A DNA stretch of 64,000 bases from RYN-230 sp963718305. GTDB taxonomy: Bacteria > Actinomycetota > Actinomycetes > Streptosporangiales > Streptosporangiaceae. The DNA lies in contig CAVQZG010000012.1 of the NCBI GenBank assembly GCA_963718305.1, positions 186,001 through 250,000 of the forward strand, given 5' to 3'. The notes beneath the pieces were generated by a model that worked only from the letters and a program-made list of their open reading frames with translations, did not search any database and was not told where the DNA came from. Shown here in pieces: positions 57,796 to 64,000 of the stretch (positions are counted from its first letter, which is position 1; each line of letters opens with the position of its first letter). Made by a program: the position numbers and the translations under genes.

Positions 57796-58956
57796 TTATT
57801 GTTCCGCTGCCCCCGGTGCCGACCGCCTGGCGGTGTCCTGGCCAGCGGGCCCGCCGGGCGCTGGCCCCGCCGGGGGACGCCCCAGCAGCGCGGCCGCGTG
57901 CCGCCCGGCCGCGGCCGCGGCCAGGAAGTAGGCCAGGTCCTCGTCCAGGCCGCGGCCCATGCTGGACAGCGGCACCGGGCAGCCGCGCAGCGCCCCGTCC
58001 AGGCCGTCGGTGCTCACGCTCACCAGCGTGTGCCGGCCCGCCAGCCCGGCCGCCTGCGCCGCCACCCGGGCGCCGAACGCCCCCGGCAGCTCGGGCACGA
58101 CCACATCCGCCCGGGCCAGCGCGACGCGCCCGTAGGAGGTCAGGCTGTGGTGGGACACGCCGTAATGGCGTTCCCGCGGGTCAGCCTGGCTGACCCGCAG
58201 CGAGGCGACCGGGCGGCCGCCCAGGACCGCGGCCGCGTTCACCGCCTCGCCGCAGGCCACCCCCGAGAAGCCCCACCGGGTTCCGGTGCCCAGGTTGCCA
58301 GGCCCCTGGGCCACGACGATGACGTCGGCGCCCAGGACGTGCCGGGCGGCCAGCAACCCGGTGTGCAGGGTGACCGCTTCGAGGTCACCGCCGAAGGACT
58401 GGCCGACGGTCACCGTCCCGCGCAGCCAGCCCGCTTCCCGCAGACCGGCGGAGGTCCGGGAAAACCACGCGGGCAGCGCGCCGCCGTCGAGCATCACGTA
58501 CACCGCGGCGGGCGGCCCGGTGGCGTCAGCCAGCGGGGCGCGCAGCGCGGCCAGCACGGCCGGCAGCGCCGAGTGCAGGTCGGCGATCACCACGGGCACC
58601 CCGCCGATGTCGTCAGCGGCGCGCAGCACCTCGTGGTGGGGTGAGTCCTGCTCGTCAGCCCCGAGCACGGTGGCCTGCAGCGGCGTGTAGCGCGCCTTCA
58701 CCAGGTGGCCCGGACCCGCCGGATCCGCAGGGAGCCGGTCGGGCAGCGCCACCACCAGCGCGTAGCCGCCGGTCCCCAGGCCGAGTGCGAGCGCGCTCGT
58801 GTTCAGCAGCAGCCGGTCACCGGGTCCGGGCCGGCCGGTCAGCTCCGGGTAGGCGAGGGCCCGGATAGTGCCCTCGCTGGTGGATACGTCCAGTTCGACC
58901 GCGCCGCGCCATTCCCGGCGCACCGCCAAAACGACGCCACTGCGCCACCTGATCAC
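57796..58956 (-). CDS. DUF3866 family protein
   Basis: 386 residues from ATG 58956. MIRWRSGVVLAVRREWRGAV, EGTIRALAYPELTGRPGPGDRL (opening of a beta-rich domain), then VKARYTPLQATVLGADEQDSP and the conserved FSGVACGEAVNAAAVLGGRP and RHYGVSHHSLTSYGRVALA identify DUF3866. Function unknown. It occupies a conserved place near pafB and pafC, on the opposite strand, divergent from pafB with a 58-bp gap, so it may share regulation with them. The last 40 residues are Pro/Gly/Ala-rich. Confidence 0.88.
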   Translation of the reverse strand: MIRWRSGVVLAVRREWRGAVELDVSTSEGTIRALAYPELTGRPGPGDRLLLNTSALALGLGTGGYALVVALPDRLPADPAGPGHLVKARYTPLQATVLGADEQDSPHHEVLRAADDIGGVPVVIADLHSALPAVLAALRAPLADATGPPAAVYVMLDGGALPAWFSRTSAGLREAGWLRGTVTVGQSFGGDLEAVTLHTGLLAARHVLGADVIVVAQGPGNLGTGTRWGFSGVACGEAVNAAAVLGGRPVASLRVSQADPRERHYGVSHHSLTSYGRVALARADVVVPELPGAFGARVAAQAAGLAGRHTLVSVSTDGLDGALRGCPVPLSSMGRGLDEDLAYFLAAAAAGRHAAALLGRPPAGPAPGGPAGQDTARRSAPGAAEQ

Positions 58957-59014
58957 CTTCGCAGGGTAGCGTCAGGTACCGGCTGACTGAGGCTGGGAGC
59001 GGCGAGGAACGGGA

Positions 59015-60013
59015 ATGTCACGACGGAAGACGGAGCGGCTGCTGGGCCTGGTGGTCTGCCTGCTGTCCAGCCCGCGGTACCTGACCGCGGTGCAGATCCG
59101 CGCGGCCGTGCCCGGTTACCCGGAGTCCTTCGAGGCGTTCAAGCGGATGTTCGAGCGGGACAAGGAAGAACTCCGGGAGCTGGGCATCCCGCTGGAGACG
59201 GGTTTCAATTCACCGGGCGACGACGAGGCGGGCTACCGCATCCCGCGGCAGGCCTACGTGCTGCCGGAGATCCGGCTCGAGCCAGATGAGGCGGCGGTGC
59301 TGTCCCTGGCCGCCCGGGTCTGGCGGCAGGCCGAGCTGGCCGGGGCCGCCGCAGGTGCCCTGCTCAAGCTCCGGGCGGCCGGGGTGGACGCCTCGGGGGA
59401 GGAGACGGCCCAGCCCGGCATCGAGCCGCGGCTGCTGGCCGGCGAGGCGGCCTTCGGCCCGCTATGGGAGGCGGTGCGGGACCGGCGGCCGGTCACGTTC
59501 GCCTACCGCGCGGCCGGGCGGAGCGAACCCCAGCAGCGCCACCTCCAGCCGTGGGGGGTGGTGAACCGGCACGGCCGCTGGTACGTGGCCGGGCACGACA
59601 CCGACCGGGACGCGGCGCGGGTGTTCCGGCTCAGCCGCATCGAGGGGGAGGTGCGGTTCACCGGCCCGGCCGGCTCGGTGATCGTGCCGGAGGGTACCGA
59701 TGTCCGGGAGACCGTGCGTGAGTGGGATACCCAGCCGCCGGCCCAGCAGCGGGCTGCGGTCCTGCGGGTGCGCCAGGGGGCCGGGTACGGGATCCGCCGC
59801 TACGCCACTGCTGTTCCTGACCCCACGGGTCTTCCGGACAGCATGGGCAGTGGCCCGGGGAGCACGGGCGGCTGGGACACGATCAGCGTCCCATTCTCGG
59901 ACGTAGGCTGGTTCGCCGAGCACCTCGCGTCATTCGGCACGGATGTGGTCGCGCTCGAGCCCGCCGACCTCCGGGAGGCCGTCATTACCCAGCTGAAGGG
60001 GGCGCTGGCGTGA
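59015..60013 (+). CDS. pafB: WYL-domain transcriptional regulator PafB
   Basis: 332 residues from ATG 59015. Winged helix at the N-terminus (SRRKTERLLGLVVCLLSSPR, MFERDKEELRELGIPLE), then a WYL domain (RPVTFAYRAAGRSEPQQRHL, QPWGVVNRHGRWYVAGHDTD) and a C-terminal WCX-like extension. With PafC it forms the regulator that activates the LexA-independent DNA-damage genes in mycobacteria; the WYL domain senses single-stranded nucleic acid. Overlaps pafC as GTGA. Confidence 0.93.
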   Translation: MSRRKTERLLGLVVCLLSSPRYLTAVQIRAAVPGYPESFEAFKRMFERDKEELRELGIPLETGFNSPGDDEAGYRIPRQAYVLPEIRLEPDEAAVLSLAARVWRQAELAGAAAGALLKLRAAGVDASGEETAQPGIEPRLLAGEAAFGPLWEAVRDRRPVTFAYRAAGRSEPQQRHLQPWGVVNRHGRWYVAGHDTDRDAARVFRLSRIEGEVRFTGPAGSVIVPEGTDVRETVREWDTQPPAQQRAAVLRVRQGAGYGIRRYATAVPDPTGLPDSMGSGPGSTGGWDTISVPFSDVGWFAEHLASFGTDVVALEPADLREAVITQLKGALA

Positions 60014-61005
60014 ACGCGGCGCCGCGCAGCAGCGCGGGGACCAGCACCACCCGCCTGCAGCGGCTGCTGGCCCTGGTGCCCTACGTGGTCAGCCGGAAGG
60101 TGGTCGGGCTGGCTGAGACCGCCGCGGCCTTCGGGGTCAGCGAGCGTGAACTGGTGGACGACCTCAACCTGCTGTGGTGCGTGGAGCTCCGCTCGCCCGA
60201 TCCCTACTGCCCGATCGACCTGTCCTACGAGGGCGGCGAGATCGAGGTCAGCCAGGCGGAGTCGATGGACCGGCCGCTGCGGCTCGCCGTGGACGAGGCC
60301 AGCGCGCTGCTCGTGGCGTTGCGGATGCTGGCCGAGATCGGCCAGGTCGCCGCGATGCCCGGGCTGGACGGAGGGCAGGCCCTGAACCGCACCATCGCCA
60401 AGCTCGAAGCGGCGGCCGGGGAGGCCGCCACGCCGAGCACCCAGGTGGCCATCCAGGTGGACAAGATCGCTCAGCAGGCCGTCCTGGACCAGCTCCGGGA
60501 CGCCCTGGGCCGCCGCAGGCGGGTGCATATGTCGTATTACGTCCCGGGCCGGGACGAGGCCACCGAGCGCGACGTGGACCCGATGCGGCTGCTGATCGTG
60601 GAGGGCCGTACCTACCTGGAGGGCTGGTGCCGCCGGGCGGAGGCGGTCCGGCTGTTCCGCCTCGACCGGGTGCTGGCCCTGGACGTCCTCGAGGTGGCGG
60701 CCGAGGTGCCCGCGGACGCCGAGCCAAAGGACCTGGACCAGGGACTGTTCCGGCCGTCCGCCGAGGACCTCAACGTGATCATCGATCTCGCCCCGCTCGG
60801 CCGGTGGGTCGCGGAGTACTACCCCTGCGACACCACCGAGGAACTCGGTGACGGGCGGCTCCGGGTCACGCTGCGCACCCCGGACCCGGGCTGGGTCCGG
60901 CGGCTGGCCCTGCGGCTGGGGGAAAACGGCCGGATCGTGGCCCCGGCCGAGCTAGGTGCCCGGGTCCGGGAGGATGCGTCGGCCGCGCTGGCGCAGTATT
61001 CTTGA
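60010..61005 (+). CDS. pafC: WYL-domain transcriptional regulator PafC
   Basis: 331 residues from GTG 60010. Paralogue of PafB with the same layout: N-terminal helix-turn-helix (LLALVPYVVSRKVVGLAETA, AFGVSERELVDDLNLLWCVE), central WYL (RRVHMSYYVPGRDEATERDV, DPMRLLIVEGRTYLEGWCRR) and C-terminal extension. Forms a heterodimer with PafB. It ends 126 bp before tatA. Confidence 0.93.
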   Translation: MNAAPRSSAGTSTTRLQRLLALVPYVVSRKVVGLAETAAAFGVSERELVDDLNLLWCVELRSPDPYCPIDLSYEGGEIEVSQAESMDRPLRLAVDEASALLVALRMLAEIGQVAAMPGLDGGQALNRTIAKLEAAAGEAATPSTQVAIQVDKIAQQAVLDQLRDALGRRRRVHMSYYVPGRDEATERDVDPMRLLIVEGRTYLEGWCRRAEAVRLFRLDRVLALDVLEVAAEVPADAEPKDLDQGLFRPSAEDLNVIIDLAPLGRWVAEYYPCDTTEELGDGRLRVTLRTPDPGWVRRLALRLGENGRIVAPAELGARVREDASAALAQYS

Positions 61006-61131
61006 CGCATCGGGCGCGGCGGCTGCTACCTGGCCAATCCGTGCCTCAGCCCGGTACGAAGGTCTAGCGTGTAGTGTTTTCCTCATAGTGACCCAAGCGC
61101 GGGACGCGCGTTCCCGGTGAAGAGGGCGGAA

Positions 61132-61464
61132 ATGATTGGCGACCTGTTCGACAGCCCGTGGAAGATCCTCATTGTCGCCGTGGTGCTGATCGTGCTCTTC
61201 GGCTCCAAGAAGCTGCCGGACGCGGCCCGGTCCCTCGGTAAGTCGATGCGCATCCTGAAGACCGAGGTCACGGATCTGCACGGGCATGAGGAGACGCCGG
61301 AGAAGGACAAGCCGGCCCCGGCGATCACGAGCCAGCCCACCCAGGTGCAGGTCGACCAGCTGCAGCAGCAGGTCCGTGACCTTCAGGCCAAGACGTCCGC
61401 GGCGGAGGCAGCGAAGGTCAGTGGCGCCCCGGCGGCCGGCACGCAGCACACCCCGGCCAGCTGA
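61132..61464 (+). CDS. tatA: Twin-arginine translocase subunit TatA
   Basis: 110 residues from ATG 61132, preceded by GAAGAGGGCGG. One N-terminal membrane helix (PWKILIVAVVLIVLFGSKKL), then the conserved FGSKKLPDAARSLGKSMRIL amphipathic helix and a charged, Gln-rich tail with a short coiled coil (VQVDQLQQQVRDLQAKT). TatA oligomerises to let folded proteins with Tat signals cross the membrane. tatC follows after 25 bp. No tatB is in the window. Confidence 0.94.
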   Translation: MIGDLFDSPWKILIVAVVLIVLFGSKKLPDAARSLGKSMRILKTEVTDLHGHEETPEKDKPAPAITSQPTQVQVDQLQQQVRDLQAKTSAAEAAKVSGAPAAGTQHTPAS

Positions 61465-61489
61465 GCCGGGCCTGCGTCCGTAGGCTGCC

Positions 61490-62392
61490 ATGGCAAAGCT
61501 GGGTGACACGGTCAAGGGGGCGCGCGTCCTGAGCGCGCGCGTCCGGGCGGCCGAGGGAGCGGATCCGGAAGGCCGGATGTCGCTGATCGACCACATCCGC
61601 GAGCTGCGGAACCGGGTCGTCAAGATCGCGCTGGCCCTGATCGTGGGCACCGCCGTGGGGCTGGTGTTCTTCGAACCGGTGTGGCACCTCATCGAGCGCC
61701 CATTCTGCACGGCCAAGATCCACGGCCACACCGGCTGCTACGGCATCGGTCACCAGCTGGTCCTGAACAGCGTCCTCGCCCCGTTCATGCTGCGCCTGGA
61801 GGTCGCGTTCTTCTTCGGGCTGGTCGTCACCAGCCCGATCTGGCTCTACCAGATCTGGGCCTTCGTCGCGCCGGGGCTGTACCGGCGGGAGAAGCGCTGG
61901 ACCTACGCCTTCGTGGGCGTCGCGGCCCCGTTGTTCCTGGTCGGCGCCGGAATCGCATACTTCGCGATGAGCCGGGGCCTGGCGTACCTGCTCGGCCTGA
62001 CTCCGACCGGTGTCCTCAACCTGCCCCCGGTCTCCACCTACCTCGGCTACTTCTTCGGCATGGTGCTCGGCTTCGGGCTGGCCTTCGAACTGCCGCTGCT
62101 GGTGCTGATGCTCAACGTGGCCGGCGTCCTCACCCACGAGTTCTTCCGTAAGTGGCGCCGGCTCATCATCTTTGGCGTGTTCGTGTTCGCCGGCATCGCC
62201 TCGCCGAGCCCCGACCCGCTCACCATGCTCCTGCTCGCGGGCCCCTGCGTGATCCTGGTCGAGGCGGCCGAGCTGCTCATCTGGATGAACGACCGGCGCC
62301 GGGCCAACCGGGCCGCGCTGTACGAGGGCCTGGCTGACGACGAAGTGGCCCCGCTGGACGACCCTGACCCGGTCGACTCCGACCACCGCTGA
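61490..62392 (+). CDS. tatC: Twin-arginine translocase subunit TatC
   Basis: 300 residues from ATG 61490. SLIDHIRELRNRVVKIALAL opens the conserved domain, with six membrane helices and the signature loops FVAPGLYRREKRWTYAFVGV and FGLAFELPLLVLMLNVAGVL. It recognises Tat signal peptides. The N-terminal 20 residues and C-terminal 45 are hydrophilic. Shortly after the stop there is a small TGAGCCC duplication. Confidence 0.95.
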   Translation: MAKLGDTVKGARVLSARVRAAEGADPEGRMSLIDHIRELRNRVVKIALALIVGTAVGLVFFEPVWHLIERPFCTAKIHGHTGCYGIGHQLVLNSVLAPFMLRLEVAFFFGLVVTSPIWLYQIWAFVAPGLYRREKRWTYAFVGVAAPLFLVGAGIAYFAMSRGLAYLLGLTPTGVLNLPPVSTYLGYFFGMVLGFGLAFELPLLVLMLNVAGVLTHEFFRKWRRLIIFGVFVFAGIASPSPDPLTMLLLAGPCVILVEAAELLIWMNDRRRANRAALYEGLADDEVAPLDDPDPVDSDHR

Positions 62393-62444
62393 GCCCTGAG
62401 CCCTGGCGGCTGAGGCCTTAGCACTGCTGGCCGGCGCGTTCACC

Positions 62445-62450
62445 TAGGCT
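62445..62450 (+). promoter_or_regulatory. TAGGCT -10-like element 7 bp before helY
   Basis: TAGGCT followed by GGGTGGT and ATG 62458. No Shine-Dalgarno sequence is separate from the start, so the mRNA is probably leaderless. Confidence 0.45.
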
Positions 62451-62457
62451 GGGTGGT

Positions 62458-64000
62458 ATGTCAACGCCTGCTAGCCCGGCGCAGCGCTATGCCGCTTTCA
62501 GGCAGCGGAGCGAGGACGGAGCCGAGTTCGCCGCGTTCCAGGGGCTCTACGACTTCGCGTTTGACGACTTCCAGCGGCGCGCCTGCCAGGCCCTGGACGG
62601 CGGGCACGGCGTGCTCGTCGCCGCGCCGACCGGCTCCGGCAAGACGGTCATCGGCGAGTTCGCCGTGCACCTGGCCCTGGCCGAGGGCCGCAAGTGCTTC
62701 TACACCACGCCGATCAAGGCCCTGTCCAACCAGAAGTACAACGACCTGGTCCGCCGGTACGGGGCCGGCCAGGTCGGCCTGCTCACCGGGGACAACAGCA
62801 TCAACGGCGAGGCGCCGGTGGTCGTGATGACCACCGAGGTGCTGCGCAACATGCTCTACGCCGGCTCGCCCACCCTGTCCGGCCTGGCCTACGTGGTCCT
62901 GGACGAGGTGCACTACCTGGCGGACCGCCTGCGCGGCGCGGTCTGGGAAGAAGTGATCATCCACCTGCCGGACTCCGTCCAGGTGGTCGCGCTGTCCGCC
63001 ACGGTGAGCAACGCCGAGGAGTTCGGCGACTGGCTGGCCCAGGTCCGCGGCGGGACCACGGTGATCGTGGACGAGCACCGGCCCGTCCCGCTGTGGCAGC
63101 ACATGCTGGCCGCCGGGCGGCTCTACGACCTGTTCATCGAGTCCGGCCCCGGCAACGGGACCAGGTCCCGCCGCGGATCCGCCGGCGGGGCGCCCGCGGA
63201 TCGGGACGGGGCCGGTCCCGGGCCGTCCGATCAGCGCCGGGCCCAGGTGAACCCCGAGTTGCTGCGCCTGGCGCGGCGGGATGACTGGGCGGCGCGCAAG
63301 GCGCCGTCCCGGCCCGTCCGGGGCGGCCGGCGGCCGGTGCGCTTCCGGGCACCTCGCCGGCCGGAGGTCATCGAGCGGCTGGACCGCGCCGGGCTGCTCC
63401 CGGCGATCACCTTCATCTTCAGCCGGGCGGGCTGCGAGGCCGCGGTCCGCCAGTGCCTGGACGCCGGGGTCCGGCTCACCACGCCCGACGAGGTCGCCGT
63501 GATCACTGAGGTCGCCGAGCGGCGCACCCGGGATATCCCCGAGACGGACCTGCCCGTGCTCGGCTACCGCGAATGGCTCACCGGCCTGCAGCGCGGCGTC
63601 GCCGCGCACCACGCGGGGATGCTGCCCACCTTCAAGGAAGTAGTCGAGGAACTCTTCGAGGCGGGCCTGGTCCGCGCGGTTTTCGCCACCGAGACGCTGG
63701 CCCTGGGTATCAACATGCCGGCCCGGACCGTCGTAATTGAACGATTGGACAAGTGGAATGGTGAGACTCACGCGGATCTGACCCCGGGGGAGTACACGCA
63801 GCTGACCGGCCGGGCCGGCCGCCGGGGCATCGACGTGGAAGGGCACGCCGTCGTGCTCTGGCAGCCGGGCGTGGACCCGCTGGCGGTGGCCGGCCTGGCC
63901 GGTACCCGGACCTACCCGCTGAACTCCAGCTTCCGGCCCTCGTACAACATGGCGGTGAACCTGGTCGGGCAGGCGGGCCTGGACAAGGCGGCCGCGCTGC
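62458..64000 (+). CDS. helY: Ski2-like DEAD/DEAH-box helicase HelY (3' partial)
   Basis: The first 514 residues, open at the window end; full-length relatives are about 900. Superfamily 2 motifs in order: Walker A VAAPTGSGKTVIGEFA, TTPIKALSNQKYNDL, TTEVLRNMLY, DEVH in VVLDEVHYLADRLRG, LSATVSNAEEFGDWL, then an arginine/proline-rich insertion of about 60 residues, GVAAHHAGMLPTFKEVVEEL, FATETLALGINMPARTVV and QLTGRAGRRGIDVEGHAVV. It is an RNA helicase of the Ski2/Mtr4 group. Located after tatAC, as in mycobacteria. Confidence 0.95.
   Translation, partial: MSTPASPAQRYAAFRQRSEDGAEFAAFQGLYDFAFDDFQRRACQALDGGHGVLVAAPTGSGKTVIGEFAVHLALAEGRKCFYTTPIKALSNQKYNDLVRRYGAGQVGLLTGDNSINGEAPVVVMTTEVLRNMLYAGSPTLSGLAYVVLDEVHYLADRLRGAVWEEVIIHLPDSVQVVALSATVSNAEEFGDWLAQVRGGTTVIVDEHRPVPLWQHMLAAGRLYDLFIESGPGNGTRSRRGSAGGAPADRDGAGPGPSDQRRAQVNPELLRLARRDDWAARKAPSRPVRGGRRPVRFRAPRRPEVIERLDRAGLLPAITFIFSRAGCEAAVRQCLDAGVRLTTPDEVAVITEVAERRTRDIPETDLPVLGYREWLTGLQRGVAAHHAGMLPTFKEVVEELFEAGLVRAVFATETLALGINMPARTVVIERLDKWNGETHADLTPGEYTQLTGRAGRRGIDVEGHAVVLWQPGVDPLAVAGLAGTRTYPLNSSFRPSYNMAVNLVGQAGLDKAAAL

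Overview
The window is high-GC actinomycete chromosome (roughly 70 percent GC, frequent GTG starts, short intergenic gaps). The strongest taxonomic evidence is a complete bacterial Pup-proteasome locus in the order familiar from mycobacteria and streptomycetes: mpa, dop, pup, prcB, prcA, pafA, pafB, pafC, tatA, tatC, helY. A neighbouring metH, DUF3090, histidine phosphatase, SCO1664-like and PAC2 block is likewise typical of actinomycetes. I cannot name a genus. There are no insertion sequences, phage genes, CRISPR arrays, tRNAs or rRNAs. This looks like core chromosome.

Layout. 1-3.4 kb: the end of an acetyltransferase gene, an amino-acid permease and three small or unknown genes. 3.5-6.7 kb: selB (selenocysteine elongation factor) convergent with a thiO-like FAD oxidase. 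6.7-10.5 kb: an ABC exporter and a NarL-type two-component system in one operon with GTGA overlaps. 10.5-13.3 kb: molybdenum-cofactor genes (moaA, mobA-like, DUF6457) and a cysteine dioxygenase. 13.5-16.8 kb: PadR regulator, DrrAB-type exporter and DUF3099. 16.86-17.1 kb: a 6C-type small RNA. 17.2-23.5 kb: FMN-dependent hydroxy-acid oxidase, dodecin, MarR/MFS efflux pair and tldDE. 23.6-28.3 kb: fabG-fabI, purU and a RecD2-like helicase. 28.5-36.6 kb: FHA protein, phosphatase, DUF3090, SCO1664-like, PAC2, metH and HAD. 36.7-42.8 kb: a dipeptide/oligopeptide ABC importer whose last ATPase gene is frameshifted. 42.9-46.7 kb: a membrane protein, RecB-family nuclease, site-2 protease and trmI. 46.7-64 kb: the Pup-proteasome locus, with an XRE-cupin regulator and a succinate-semialdehyde dehydrogenase lying between prcA and pafA, then tatAC and a truncated helY.

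How genes work together. Dop deamidates the C-terminal Gln of Pup, PafA ligates Pup to lysines, Mpa unfolds pupylated proteins and PrcAB degrades them. PafB/PafC are WYL regulators of the DNA-damage response. The exporter and two-component operon is probably a self-regulated drug or envelope-stress response.

Most unusual observations: (1) at least six genes end in short tandem repeats whose unit contains or starts at the stop codon, as if the 3' end had been copied downstream (selB, fabI, purU, recB-like, xre-cupin, pafA); (2) moaA has no ordinary start codon downstream of an in-frame TGA, while a leaderless-type promoter and start lie upstream; (3) short leader ORFs abut selB and dppB, the latter containing a perfect 23-bp hairpin; (4) the 6C-type RNA carries a third hairpin with the same C-rich loop; (5) the dppF-like ATPase has a one-base frameshift at a GGGG run. 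Items 2 and 5 may both be homopolymer over-calls in the assembly.
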